A DNA stretch of 64,000 bases from Draconibacterium orientale (lineage in GTDB: Bacteria > Bacteroidota > Bacteroidia > Bacteroidales > Prolixibacteraceae), in the NCBI RefSeq assembly GCF_000626635.1, contig NZ_CP007451.1:4818501-4882500 (forward strand), given 5' to 3'. This document shows, one piece after another, positions 53,265-64,000 of the stretch. Position 1 is the stretch's first letter; every line of letters starts with the position of its first letter. The notes under the pieces are model-generated. The model did no database searches and was not told the DNA's origin. It saw only the letters and a program-made list of their open reading frames with translations. Made by a program: the position numbers and the translations under genes.

Positions 53265-53849
53265 CTACCAACCCAAATCACACGCATCAGCGGGCATCCA
53301 GTGTTTGTGTTTACCTTCCCATTTTACGTTGCACCCAATCGGGTTGGTTACCGGAACTGAAATGGCCTTTCCCCGGGTCAGTTCTTCCAACGCATTCGCC
53401 AAATCGTTTACCGTTATTTTTGATGCATCGCGCGGACTGTCAACTCCCCTTCCGGTGTAAACCAATTCGCGGTTTTCATCGAGAACATAAAAATGTGGAG
53501 TCCGCAGCGCACCATAGGCCAATGCCACTTCCTGCGATTCGTCGTACAAATACTTCCACGGAAAACGGTGCTCCTTCATGCGTTCCACCATGTGGTCAAA
53601 ATCATCCTCTTCGTAGGTATTTTTGCTGTTCGAGTTAATTCCAACAAACTCAACACCAAGAGGTTTAAAACGTTCAGCCGTTCTGCGGGTAACTTCGTCG
53701 CTGTTTATCACATAGGGGCAGTGGTTACAGGTAAAAAACACCACTAAATATTTCGAATCCTTAAAACTTTCCAATGAATACCTTTTCCCGTCGGTAGCCT
53801 GAAGATTAAAATCGATTGCTTTTTTTCCTGGTTCGAGTGTAAATGCCAT
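53265..53849 (-). CDS. Thioredoxin-fold (AhpC/TSA-like redoxin) protein
   Basis: The 194-residue protein begins [20 protein letters not shown] and has the redox motif [10 protein letters not shown] (CxxC with Asn-His between) after the first strand. Further on come [26 protein letters not shown], with the cis-Pro of the thioredoxin fold in TPHFYV, and a C-terminal extension ([20 protein letters not shown]) with two more Cys. No signal peptide is present, so it is cytoplasmic. It probably reduces a disulphide or peroxide; the partner is unknown. This family member is common in Bacteroidota. Confidence 0.88.
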   Translation of the reverse strand: MAFTLEPGKKAIDFNLQATDGKRYSLESFKDSKYLVVFFTCNHCPYVINSDEVTRRTAERFKPLGVEFVGINSNSKNTYEEDDFDHMVERMKEHRFPWKYLYDESQEVALAYGALRTPHFYVLDENRELVYTGRGVDSPRDASKITVNDLANALEELTRGKAISVPVTNPIGCNVKWEGKHKHWMPADACDLGW

Positions 53850-53990
53850 AATTGTATCTCCTTTTACTACATAAAGAATTTCGAGTGCAAATTGTTTAAT
53901 CGGTGGGTTGTTTTACCCCCGCCCCCTAAAGAGGAATACGACCAAGTCCCTTTTAGGCGATTTAGAGGTTAATTGAAATTTGGAGTGTAA

Positions 53991-56069
<2,079 letters not shown>

Positions 56070-56127
56070 TTTGTAGAAAATAATGACGCAAAAAATTACA
56101 GTTGAAGCTAAATAAGTTGTTTATACT

Positions 56128-56703
56128 ATGACAAAAACAATTCTTCTTTTATCAATAACACTCCTTTTATCAGTGGCTTCCAATGCTCAAAATATTATTG
56201 AGTGGTCGGCCGACTATCAACTTCAAAAAAGCGATTTTCAGGCAAAAGCGCCCAACAGCGGGCAAATGCAAACCGCCTCGGGAAGTTTTTCGGTGGAGTA
56301 CGAAACCGGTGGACTGAACCTGGTGCTGAACCGCAACATGAATGAAAATGTATCGTGCAAATTTCAAAAAGACGCTTCTTACATGGATGACGGAACGGAA
56401 GAAGCTACAGCACGTTTATTGCGCTATCAGCAACTGATTTTTAATTTGTACGAAATTCAGGCCCGCAACATGCGTGAAAAGTTTTTTGAAGAGCGTAAAA
56501 CGATGCTAACAAAAGGGCCATCGGAACTGCATCAGCGAGCTTATGCCGAGCATGCCAAACTGCTTTCGCAGGTAGAAAGCGACACGTTTAACGGCACGCT
56601 CGATTCGGAAATTGAAAAGTGGATGCAATGGTCGCTGGAAGAACTGGACAAGCTGGGTGATTTTTGTAAAACCTGTAATCCAAAAAAGAAGCAAAGAAAA
56701 TAA
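56128..56703 (+). CDS. Secreted protein of unknown function
   Basis: The 191-residue protein has a signal peptide (MTKTILLLSITLLLSVASNA), then IIEWSADYQLQKSDFQAK, a beta-rich stretch, and a long helical part (ARLLRYQQLIFNLYEIQARNMREKFF in pieces, HQRAYAEHAKLLSQ) with a basic tail. The opening W..DY.L..SDFQ segment recalls small secreted Bacteroidota proteins annotated with DUF922-like domains, but the metal motif of that family is not evident. It sits between ligA and the DUF6913-type gene, probably in one transcript with the latter. Confidence 0.7.
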   Translation: MTKTILLLSITLLLSVASNAQNIIEWSADYQLQKSDFQAKAPNSGQMQTASGSFSVEYETGGLNLVLNRNMNENVSCKFQKDASYMDDGTEEATARLLRYQQLIFNLYEIQARNMREKFFEERKTMLTKGPSELHQRAYAEHAKLLSQVESDTFNGTLDSEIEKWMQWSLEELDKLGDFCKTCNPKKKQRK

Positions 56704-56714
56704 GACACTGCATT

Positions 56715-57233
56715 ATGGGATGGAAAGAAAAATATGCCTACCGAAAACTCCGGAAGATGGTAGCAGCACAGCAACGTACACCGGTAATTCCAGATCTGGC
56801 TTTACATTCAAAAGTAGGAGTAATCTGGCAACCATCGGAGAAACCGGCGGCACAATATCTCCGCGATTATTTTAACCACCACGGCGCTATTTTTCGCGAT
56901 TACTGCCTATTCGACAGCGACTCAAACCCGGCCGCTGAAGCCAATTCATTAACAGTAAACGACCTGAATTGGTGGGGAATTCCGAAACCCGAAAAAGTGA
57001 ATGACTTTATCGAAATGGAGCTCGATCTGCTGCTATGCCTGGCTGCCGAGAAAAATTACGCCGTCGATTATATCACAGCATTATCGCATGCTAAATTCAA
57101 AATTGGAAGTTCTGAAGCCGATAATTCCTACTTCGATCTGAATATTAAGCTTGACCAAAATAAGGATGCAATGTTTTTAGCCGAACAACAAATTTTCTAT
57201 CTTGCGCAACTAAACAACAGAACAGATTCATGA
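56715..57233 (+). CDS. Conserved Bacteroidota protein (DUF6913-like) upstream of dapA
   Basis: The 172-residue cytoplasmic protein has no signal peptide. It begins with a basic helix (MGWKEKYAYRKLRKMV), then VGVIWQPSEKPAAQYLRDYF, LNWWGIPKPEKVNDF, LDLLLCLAAEKNYAVDYITALSHAKFKIG in blocks, and ends in AEQQIFYLAQLN. The pattern is that of a family seen next to dapA in many Bacteroidota. Its function is unknown. It overlaps dapA by four bases (ATGA), which indicates translational coupling and suggests a role connected with lysine or peptidoglycan synthesis. Confidence 0.8.
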   Translation: MGWKEKYAYRKLRKMVAAQQRTPVIPDLALHSKVGVIWQPSEKPAAQYLRDYFNHHGAIFRDYCLFDSDSNPAAEANSLTVNDLNWWGIPKPEKVNDFIEMELDLLLCLAAEKNYAVDYITALSHAKFKIGSSEADNSYFDLNIKLDQNKDAMFLAEQQIFYLAQLNNRTDS

Positions 57234-58111
57234 GTCGATATTTCAAAGGCGCAGGAGTAGCGCTAATTACTCCGTTCACAACAAACGATCAGGTTGATTA
57301 CAAAGCACTGGAAACCATAATTGAAAACCAGGTAAAAGGTGGCATTGACTATCTTGTTGCCTTGGGTACAACAGCTGAAACAGCTACATTATCCACTGAT
57401 GAAAAAGCACATGTGGTTGAACTGGTGAAAGAAAAAGCCAATGGTTTGCCGGTTGTTGTTGGAATGGGCGGTAACGACACCCGCACCATGTGCAACCAAA
57501 TCGACAATTTTAACTTTGAAGGTATCGACGGAATTTTGGTTGTAACACCTTTTTACAACAAACCTTCGCAGGAAGGAATGTATCGCCACTACCTTGAAAT
57601 TGCCAAAGCCAGTCCGGTGCCAATTATTCTTTACAATGTACCATCGCGCACAGGAATAAACCTGGAGGCAACCACTGTTGGGCGTTTAACGGAAGCATCG
57701 GATAAATTTGTGGCCATTAAAGAAGCCTCGGGCCAACATTCGCAAATAACTAAAATTGGCAAATACACGCCGGATGATTTTTCAGTAATTTCGGGCGACG
57801 ACCTGCTGGCAATCACCATTGCTGCTATTGGCGGACAAGGGGTTATTTCGGTGGCAGCAAATGCTTACCCCGAGAAAATCAGTAAAATGATGCATCTGAC
57901 ACTGGCCAATGATTTTGCAGGGGCACGAAAAATACATTTCGAATTAATTGAAATGTTCCAGCTTCTGTTTCGCGAAGGTAATCCGGGCGGTATTAAAGCG
58001 CTTATGAATATTCAGGGAACCATTGAAAATATCCTTCGTTTACCGTTGTATAAAATCAACGACGAACTTTACAACGAGATAAAACAGCGCCACGAACTGA
58101 TAATGCGTTAA
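57230..58111 (+). CDS. dapA: 4-hydroxy-tetrahydrodipicolinate synthase
   Basis: The 293-residue enzyme joins pyruvate and aspartate semialdehyde in lysine and diaminopimelate synthesis. It shows the TIM-barrel marks of the family: GVALITPFTTNDQVDY, the LVALGTTAETATLSTDEK loop, GMGGNDTRT, YNVPSRTG with the catalytic Tyr, and Lys in FVAIKEASG, which forms the Schiff base with pyruvate. GDDLLAITIAAIGGQGVISV closes the active site. It is the last gene of the small operon. Confidence 0.97.
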   Translation: MSRYFKGAGVALITPFTTNDQVDYKALETIIENQVKGGIDYLVALGTTAETATLSTDEKAHVVELVKEKANGLPVVVGMGGNDTRTMCNQIDNFNFEGIDGILVVTPFYNKPSQEGMYRHYLEIAKASPVPIILYNVPSRTGINLEATTVGRLTEASDKFVAIKEASGQHSQITKIGKYTPDDFSVISGDDLLAITIAAIGGQGVISVAANAYPEKISKMMHLTLANDFAGARKIHFELIEMFQLLFREGNPGGIKALMNIQGTIENILRLPLYKINDELYNEIKQRHELIMR

Positions 58112-58155
58112 CAGTTTTTAAGCTCATTTTTTTTAAATGCCCTCGTAATAAATGA

Positions 58156-58163
58156 TACTTTTG
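58156..58163 (+). promoter_or_regulatory. Candidate -7 promoter box (TACTTTTG)
   Basis: TACTTTTG fits TAnnTTTG exactly and lies 23 bases before the ATG at 58187. Confidence 0.5.
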
Positions 58164-58186
58164 TATAGCATTATATAATAAAAGCT

Positions 58187-58723
58187 ATGCGATCAGTTTT
58201 AATTACAATCCTACTGTTTTTGGGTTTGCAGGCATTTGCCCAGCAAGGTTTGCAAATGGATTTTGGCGAAGTGGATTCGAGCGAAGTCTTTCAGCACCGC
58301 CAAATCGAATATTACAACCTGATTAACGGAGGTATGGGCGCCAATTACCTGATGGATGATTTGCAGCTTCCGGCATTTAATATGAACCAGTTTTACCAAA
58401 GCCGCTACACCCTGGCACTGGCCGCTTTCCCTCAATTTAATTATACCAGTTTGTCATTTCACGGATCTGATATTGTTTCGCCTTATTATTACAATGCTGA
58501 ACTGCTAAGTTCATCTGCATTCGAACTGGGCGACAAATTTATAATTGGCGGTTACAGTTACGGGGCTAATCTCATTAATTCGGCACCGCTTCCCAATCAG
58601 AATTCCAACTATTTTGATGCCTACGGCTCTACCCTATTTATGCAATACAAGGTTTCAAAGAAATTTAAGATCGAAACCAGCATCAGCATTCAGCAAAACC
58701 GAATGGGACCACCGGGATTTTAG
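58187..58723 (+). CDS. Exported protein of unknown function, Bacteroidota-specific
   Basis: The 178-residue protein has a signal peptide (MRSVLITILLFLGLQAFA). The mature part has alternating aromatic strands (YTLALAAFPQFNYTSLSF, FIIGGYSYGAN, STLFMQYKVSKKFKIETSIS) and ends ISIQQNRMGPPGF. It looks like a small outer-membrane or periplasmic beta protein. It stands alone between dapA and the helicase-nuclease, with its own promoter box. I recall similar proteins at this place in related genomes but know no function. Confidence 0.7.
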   Translation: MRSVLITILLFLGLQAFAQQGLQMDFGEVDSSEVFQHRQIEYYNLINGGMGANYLMDDLQLPAFNMNQFYQSRYTLALAAFPQFNYTSLSFHGSDIVSPYYYNAELLSSSAFELGDKFIIGGYSYGANLINSAPLPNQNSNYFDAYGSTLFMQYKVSKKFKIETSISIQQNRMGPPGF

Positions 58724-58747
58724 TCTTGCTTCCTCCACGCAAAATCT

Positions 58748-58755
58748 TATCTTTA
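58748..58755 (+). promoter_or_regulatory. Candidate -7 promoter box (TATCTTTA)
   Basis: TATCTTTA lies 30 bases before the ATG at 58786. It is the same form as the boxes at 1878 and 2722. Confidence 0.45.
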
Positions 58756-58785
58756 AAAACTGAACTTTAAACTCAGATCACATTC

Positions 58786-61700
58786 ATGCTTACCGTTTAC
58801 AAAGCTTCTGCCGGATCAGGGAAAACCTTTCAACTGGTTGTTGAATACCTGAAAATCATCCTGAGCAATCCTTACAATTACAAACATATTCTGGCGGTTA
58901 CTTTTACCAATAAGGCCACCAACGAAATGAAAAGCAGGATTCTCGATCAACTGCATTTGCTGGCCATTGAGAAAGACTCGCCCTACATTGAGCCTCTGCA
59001 AAAAGACAATAATTACACCGAGCAATTTATTCGGCAACGCGCCAAAGAAGTGCTTAAAAATATTCTGCACGACTACAATCGTTTTTCCATAAATACGATC
59101 GATTCGTTTACGCAGAAAGTAATTAAATCCTTTAACCGCGAGCTGGGTATTTCGCCAAATTTCACGGTAGAACTCGACAACGACCTTCTTTTACAGGAAG
59201 CTTCCGACCGGTTGCTAACCCGCATAAATGACGATAAAAACCTATTGAAATGGTTGCGCGAATTCAGTAGAGAAAAAATTGAAGCCAACCGCAGCCAGCG
59301 CATCGACGACGATATAAAAAACCTGGGAAGAGAGTTGTTTAAAGAATCGTTCCAGGTGTTTTTTCCCGATGAAGGCGAATCGGTTTATAACCGCGAAAAC
59401 CTGAATGAATTTGGTAAAGAGTTGCGCCAGATAAAAAGACATTTTGAAAGCACGCTAAAGTCAAAAGGTGAAAATACAGTGGCTGCCATGGAAGCACTAA
59501 ATCTTGGACCGGCAGATTTTTCAGGCGGTGCAAGCAGAAGTATCGGCAGCTTTTTTGTTAAGCTCGCCAATGGCCTTCTTCCCAACTTCACACAAACAGT
59601 GCGCAATTGTGCTGAAGATATTGAAAAATGGAGTTCGAAAAGCAGCAAACGTCGCGATGAAATTCTGTCAGCTGCCGAAACCCGTCTGCAGCCAATGTTA
59701 ATTGATATTGTACAATATTACGATACAAACTGGACACGATACAACACCGCTCTTGCCGCTCTCAGTCAGCTTCGCATGCTCGGAATTTTAACCGATCTAA
59801 AAGTAGAAATTCAAAAAATTCAACAGGAAAAAGGCGCCTTGCAACTTTCCGACTCCAACCTTTTGCTGAGCAAAATTATCGGGCAAAGCGATTCGCCTTT
59901 TGTGTACGAAAAAATCGGTAATTACTACAAATATTTTATGCTCGATGAGTTTCAGGACACCTCGGGTTTGCAATGGAAAAACTTCCGTCCGCTGCTTGAA
60001 AACTCGCTGGCCGAAGGAAATGCCAACCTTATTGTGGGCGATGTAAAACAGTCGATTTACCGCTGGCGCAACAGCGACTGGAGCATTTTGGCCGAGCAGC
60101 TGGATGCTCAGTTTTCGCCGGAACAAAAACAGGACTTTACTCTTGAAAAAAACTGGCGAAGCGATAAAAATATCATCGCTTTTAACAACGCTATTTTTGG
60201 TGAGCTAAAAACAGCTTTTGCAGATTACCTGATCGGTTCGCTTGAAAACCGGGAGGCCTACATTCAAAAGTTCGATCATATATACTCGTCGTACCAACAG
60301 GAAGCCGGCAAAACAAATGATGAAGCAACAGGTTTCACACAAATCAATTTTCTGCCGGAAGATGACTTTCAGGAAACAGCTACCGAACAATTGGTTGAGC
60401 AGTTAAAATACTTGCAGGATCAGGGAATTAAAGCCCGTGACATTGCCATTTTAATTCGCAAGAACAAAGAAGGCGGCCCCATTATCGAAGCCTTTTTAGC
60501 GGCTGCCAAGCTCCCGGAGAATAAAAAGTATAACCTTTCGGTACTGTCAAACGAATCGTTGTTTTTACATGCCTCGAAAGCCGTTTTGGTTGTGATAAGT
60601 ACCATCGAATTGTTGATCGATCCGGAAAATAAAATTACACAAGCCACCCTGCTGCACCTGTGGCAGAGCTGGCTAAAATCCGGCTTAAAAAGCATGGGCA
60701 TACCGGTTCATTCAAACAACGGACAAAGTTTGCTTGATTTTAACGATTATAGCAATTGGCACCTTCAACCCGGTTTTGACGAAGAATTTAAGGCTGAATT
60801 AGCCGGCAAACTGGATCAGGTAAAACGTAAGGTTTTACTGACTTCATTGGATGAAACCATCACACATATTTGTTCACTTTTTGGCTTGTTTAATTTCGAG
60901 TCGGAATTGCCGTTTCTGCAAACTCTGATCGATAAAGCCGGCGAGTTAAAAATATCCTTATCCAACGATTTGTCGAACCTGCTGTACTGGTGGAATGAAA
61001 AAGGAAGCAACACATCGGTAAATGTAAACGAAGAAGTAAGTTCCATTCGCCTGATGACCGTGCACAAATCAAAAGGGCTGGAGTTTAAAGCTGTGTTGCT
61101 CCCCTATCTCGACTGGAAAACCAGCTGGAGCGGAAACACGGCACCGCTGCTTTGGTGCAAGCCACAATCTGAGCCGTTCAATAAATTTCCGTTACTACCC
61201 ATTCAGGCCGGTAAACACATGGAAACATCGGAATTTGCGCCCATGTATTTCGAGGAAAAAATGAATTATTACATTGATTCGCTGAACCTGGTTTATGTAG
61301 CCTTTACACGTGCCGCGTCGGTACTTATCGCCAACTGCCCTATGCCAAAAGAGAGCAAAAATAATTCAGGCTCGGGCAAACCCATTCATTATTTATTGCA
61401 CAAAGCATTGGCAAACCAGAGCAAGCAGGAGGAATTTGCCGATTGTTTTAACGAAGAACAGGATCGTTTTGAATTTGGCAGAATCGACCTGCAGCCAAAA
61501 GATGACAACGATCAGAAAGCCATTCTGATCAAACATTACAACTTTAACGACATTTCGGATAAGATAAGTTTACGATTGAATGGCGAGGATTTTTTAATGG
61601 AAAACGAACAACAGCACTCGGTAAAAAATACCGGGAAAATCATTCACGATATACTATCTGAAATTGTATTGGCCGACGATGCCAATGCGGCTTGTTTACA

Positions 61701-62040
61701 AGCGCTGCACGATGGCAAAGTATCAAAAGAAGAGTTTGATGAAATTCAAACAAGCATACAAAACAACCTTCAGTTACCGGAAGTTAAAAAGTGGTTTGAT
61801 GGTAGCTATGAAGTGCTTAACGAACGCGATCTGCTAACTTCGGACAAATTGCTGCGCCCCGACCGGATAATGTTCTCGGGCGACGAAGCAATTGTTGTGG
61901 ATTACAAAACCGGCGAACGACAAGACAAATACCTGTATCAGGTAAAAGAATATGCCAAAGTTTTACAGAGCACCGGTTTTTCAAAAGTAAATGGCTATTT
62001 ATGGTATTTGCTCACCGGTGAATTGGAAAAAGTATGTTAG
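58786..62040 (+). CDS. UvrD/Rep-type helicase with C-terminal nuclease (AddA/RecB-like)
   Basis: In this 1084-residue protein the helicase part has Walker A ASAGSGKTFQL near residue 7, VTFTNKATNEMK, SINTIDSFTQKV, the Walker B segment YFMLDEFQDTSGLQW, GDVKQSIYRWRNSD, LMTVHKSKGLEF and NLVYVAFTRA. The last approximately 150 residues hold LRPDRIMFSGDEAIVVDYKT with the Asp and Lys of a PD-(D/E)xK nuclease, then YLYQVKEYAKVLQ. It should unwind and resect double-strand DNA ends for recombination. A matching AddB is not in the window, although it usually lies next door. The call between AddA and RecB is by length and domain content. Confidence 0.9.
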   Translation: MLTVYKASAGSGKTFQLVVEYLKIILSNPYNYKHILAVTFTNKATNEMKSRILDQLHLLAIEKDSPYIEPLQKDNNYTEQFIRQRAKEVLKNILHDYNRFSINTIDSFTQKVIKSFNRELGISPNFTVELDNDLLLQEASDRLLTRINDDKNLLKWLREFSREKIEANRSQRIDDDIKNLGRELFKESFQVFFPDEGESVYNRENLNEFGKELRQIKRHFESTLKSKGENTVAAMEALNLGPADFSGGASRSIGSFFVKLANGLLPNFTQTVRNCAEDIEKWSSKSSKRRDEILSAAETRLQPMLIDIVQYYDTNWTRYNTALAALSQLRMLGILTDLKVEIQKIQQEKGALQLSDSNLLLSKIIGQSDSPFVYEKIGNYYKYFMLDEFQDTSGLQWKNFRPLLENSLAEGNANLIVGDVKQSIYRWRNSDWSILAEQLDAQFSPEQKQDFTLEKNWRSDKNIIAFNNAIFGELKTAFADYLIGSLENREAYIQKFDHIYSSYQQEAGKTNDEATGFTQINFLPEDDFQETATEQLVEQLKYLQDQGIKARDIAILIRKNKEGGPIIEAFLAAAKLPENKKYNLSVLSNESLFLHASKAVLVVISTIELLIDPENKITQATLLHLWQSWLKSGLKSMGIPVHSNNGQSLLDFNDYSNWHLQPGFDEEFKAELAGKLDQVKRKVLLTSLDETITHICSLFGLFNFESELPFLQTLIDKAGELKISLSNDLSNLLYWWNEKGSNTSVNVNEEVSSIRLMTVHKSKGLEFKAVLLPYLDWKTSWSGNTAPLLWCKPQSEPFNKFPLLPIQAGKHMETSEFAPMYFEEKMNYYIDSLNLVYVAFTRAASVLIANCPMPKESKNNSGSGKPIHYLLHKALANQSKQEEFADCFNEEQDRFEFGRIDLQPKDDNDQKAILIKHYNFNDISDKISLRLNGEDFLMENEQQHSVKNTGKIIHDILSEIVLADDANAACLQALHDGKVSKEEFDEIQTSIQNNLQLPEVKKWFDGSYEVLNERDLLTSDKLLRPDRIMFSGDEAIVVDYKTGERQDKYLYQVKEYAKVLQSTGFSKVNGYLWYLLTGELEKVC

Positions 62041-62058
62041 CCTATTCTTTTACAGTTA

Positions 62059-62577
62059 TTAATCCACAGGCATATAAATCATTATTTCGTCCGTATCCTC
62101 GTAATCACCATCTTCGTTCCAGTCTGCCCGAATTTCAAGGTTGCCATTATTCATTGTGTATAATACGGTTTCCCAACTTAACGTTAAAGACCTATCAATG
62201 TGAGGTTCGGTGGGTACGGTTTCCGAAATCAGCTCAAGCACTTCTTTTTCAATCGGGTCGTAATTGTACGTTTTCATACTGGTTACTTCAAATTGAAGTT
62301 TGTTTCCGGTTTTTATCACTTCTCCTTCCCAAACATTATAAATATATTCGTTAGATGCAGAATAATAATCCAGAAAGCTTTCCGAGTAGGTCGAATTGTT
62401 CAACTCTATTTCGTATCGCAGACTTGAATAACCTGTGTTCGTCGGAATATTGAAATAAATTTCCCAGATTCCGTTATAGTCAGCTTGCTCCTCATTATGG
62501 TTCTTCTGGCACGCCGAAAGAAGCAAGGTAAACACGAAAGCTAAAATTACATTACTTAACTGTTCTTGGGTTTTCAT
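62059..62577 (-). CDS. Lipoprotein of unknown function
   Basis: The 172-residue protein has a lipoprotein signal ending VFTLLLSAC (Cys at about residue 23), then a beta-rich domain (GIWEIYFNIPTNTGYSSLRY, LQFEVTSMKTYNY, LTLSWETVLYTMNNGN) of lipocalin-like character. Near the end it has a DWNEDGDYEDTDE segment like an EF-hand-type calcium loop. It is monocistronic, convergent with the helicase-nuclease, and has no known relatives that I recognise. Confidence 0.65.
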   Translation of the reverse strand: MKTQEQLSNVILAFVFTLLLSACQKNHNEEQADYNGIWEIYFNIPTNTGYSSLRYEIELNNSTYSESFLDYYSASNEYIYNVWEGEVIKTGNKLQFEVTSMKTYNYDPIEKEVLELISETVPTEPHIDRSLTLSWETVLYTMNNGNLEIRADWNEDGDYEDTDEIMIYMPVD

Positions 62578-62649
62578 AAACTAAAGTTTAAAACTGTTTA
62601 AATATATAAATTTTCGGTTGCTTCCAACTTCTTCAATAATCATTCAACA

Positions 62650-63975
62650 CTAATTACTCTCAATCACTTGTCCCTGCTCGCGGTAAAGATCAACTTTTCC
62701 GTCCAACAGAACTGCAATTACTGTAACCTGTTCGTCCAATACCTTTTCCGGAACATCAATATAAACAATACCCGGAACAGCGCTCCAGTATTGCTTCATT
62801 TTTACATCCCAGTTTAACTTGGTACCGTTACCGACCACCCACATCCGGTTAATCTTATTTTTAATTCCCTTCAGCACCAGCGAACCATTTGGTTTGTGTG
62901 GCACAAATAAATAAAGAATATCCCCGGTTTTGTTCAGTGCAGTGGGGCCGTAATAATGTTCGTATGGAATTCCGGCCTGTGTTCCGTAAATGGCTTCAGC
63001 ATGTTTGTTGGTCCAGCGGCCCAGTTCTTTTAAAATTTCAACCTGTTCGTCAGAAATTGAGCCATCTGCTTTCGGGCCAATATCCAGCAGTAAATTTCCT
63101 CCTTTGTTGATACAATCAACCAGAATGCGAATTACCTGGTTAGGCGTTTTATAATTGTGGTCGTTATGCTGATATCCCCAGCTATCGTTCATGGTCATAC
63201 ACAACTCCCAATACGGAGCATCAGGCTGTGTTACCGGCAGTCCCTGCTCGGGTGTGGCATAATCGCCATAGCCCTGAATGCGGCTGTTTAGAATCACGTC
63301 TTTATTCCATTTCCGTAGCGACTCGCTCAACTCTTTTGCTTTCCATTTTTCTGCCGATTGCTCCCAGTCGCCGTCAAACCAATACAAATCGGGTTTAAAT
63401 TGTTTCGACAACTCTTCCAACTGGCACAAGTTAAAATCGACAAAATTGGCCCAGCGAAGCGAGTCATTTTCGTAACGTTTTATTTTACGGGTTTTATTCG
63501 GATAATCAGGATGCGACCAGTCGAGCAACGAGTAGTACAATCCAACTTTTAAATCGTTTTTACGAAGTTCTTTTACAAAAGGCGCCACCAAATCTTTACC
63601 GGCCGGTGTTTTGTCAACCACATTTAAATCGTTGCATTTGGTATCCCAAAGTGCCACTCCATCGTGGTGCTTCGAAGTTAGAACAGCGTATTTGGCACCA
63701 CTACCGGCAATCAATTCCGCCCACTCTTCCGGATTATATTTTTCGGCAGTAAATCCGGCCAGTTGATTCATGTAATCGTCATACGAAATGTAGTCGTTAA
63801 AAAACGACCAGCTTTCATCAATGCCGTTTACCGAATAAATGCCCCAGTGAATAAAAATGCCCAGTTTGGCATCGCCAAACCACTGCATCCGTTTCTGAGT
63901 TTCTTTACCGATTTCCTGAGCGTTTGCACCAAGTGACATAACGATTGCCACTACCAAAAATAAAATTTTTCGCAT
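62650..63975 (-). CDS. Alpha-L-fucosidase, glycoside hydrolase family 29
   Basis: The 441-residue secreted enzyme has a signal peptide (MRKILFLVVAIVMSLGANA) and a (beta/alpha)8 catalytic domain starting MQWFGDAKLGIFIHWG. YAVLTSKHHDGVALWDT binds the substrate, and the nucleophile Asp is in DLYWFDGDWEQ, as in other GH29 enzymes. NKGGNLLLDIGPKADG follows, then a small beta-sandwich. It cleaves alpha-linked fucose from glycans in the periplasm or at the surface. No other utilisation genes are visible to its right, as the window ends 25 bases beyond the start. Confidence 0.95.
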   Translation of the reverse strand: MRKILFLVVAIVMSLGANAQEIGKETQKRMQWFGDAKLGIFIHWGIYSVNGIDESWSFFNDYISYDDYMNQLAGFTAEKYNPEEWAELIAGSGAKYAVLTSKHHDGVALWDTKCNDLNVVDKTPAGKDLVAPFVKELRKNDLKVGLYYSLLDWSHPDYPNKTRKIKRYENDSLRWANFVDFNLCQLEELSKQFKPDLYWFDGDWEQSAEKWKAKELSESLRKWNKDVILNSRIQGYGDYATPEQGLPVTQPDAPYWELCMTMNDSWGYQHNDHNYKTPNQVIRILVDCINKGGNLLLDIGPKADGSISDEQVEILKELGRWTNKHAEAIYGTQAGIPYEHYYGPTALNKTGDILYLFVPHKPNGSLVLKGIKNKINRMWVVGNGTKLNWDVKMKQYWSAVPGIVYIDVPEKVLDEQVTVIAVLLDGKVDLYREQGQVIESN

Positions 63976-64000
63976 GAGATCTAATTCAATAGTTAGTTCT

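Overview
The window looks like a chromosomal segment of a Bacteroidota bacterium, probably a marine-type Marinilabiliales/Prolixibacteraceae relative. The evidence is an AT-rich genome, an outer-membrane TonB receptor, secreted glycan enzymes, a type IX secretion (T9SS) C-terminal domain, no Shine-Dalgarno sequences ahead of genes, and repeated -7 promoter boxes of the Bacteroidota form TAnnTTTG (here often TATCTTTA/G). The lineage below phylum is an inference.

Layout. 1-4.7 kb: a secreted lysyl-endopeptidase-like protease (cut by the window edge), two small CxxCH haem-binding proteins (one with two compensating frameshifts), a stand-alone threonyl-tRNA editing-domain homologue, a DEAD-box RNA helicase and a DUF1080 lipoprotein. 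4.7-6.4 kb: a gene-poor island with an IS3 transposase remnant, an array of about 12.7 copies of a 21-bp repeat, and a structured inverted-repeat element. 6.4-9.8 kb: ilvC, an AraC regulator and an outer-membrane beta-barrel protein. 9.8-14.1 kb: a minus-strand accessory lipid operon (CDP-alcohol phosphotransferase, reductase, phytol/dolichol-kinase-like protein, CdsA, TauE exporter). 14.5-17.4 kb: a MITE-like element, then a TonB-dependent copper receptor of the OprC type with a small Cys-rich protein upstream.

17.6-27.8 kb is the most striking region: a complete stressosome module (RsbR-, RsbS-, RsbT- and RsbX-like) flowing into two histidine kinases, facing a haem nitric-oxide sensor (H-NOX) paired with a 1121-residue hybrid kinase. 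None of these genes has a recognisable DNA-binding output. 28.1-50.3 kb is an exopolysaccharide locus: UDP-glucose dehydrogenase and UDP-glucuronate decarboxylase, a third REC-kinase, a MenD-like ThDP enzyme, flippase and SDR on the plus strand. On the minus strand an operon starts with a CheY-like protein and a sugar transferase carrying its own receiver-like domain, then TolC-like, Wzc-like with a degenerate kinase domain, pyruvyl transferase (frameshifted), polymerase/ligase and four glycosyltransferases. A plausible reading is that the stressosome/H-NOX kinases signal by phosphotransfer to receivers that sit in the polysaccharide machinery; this is not shown by sequence alone.

50.4-64 kb: housekeeping genes (topB, thioredoxin-like, ligA, dapA, an AddA/RecB-like helicase-nuclease), conserved Bacteroidota proteins of unknown function, and a GH29 alpha-L-fucosidase at the right edge. 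I see no rRNA, tRNA, CRISPR array or prophage.
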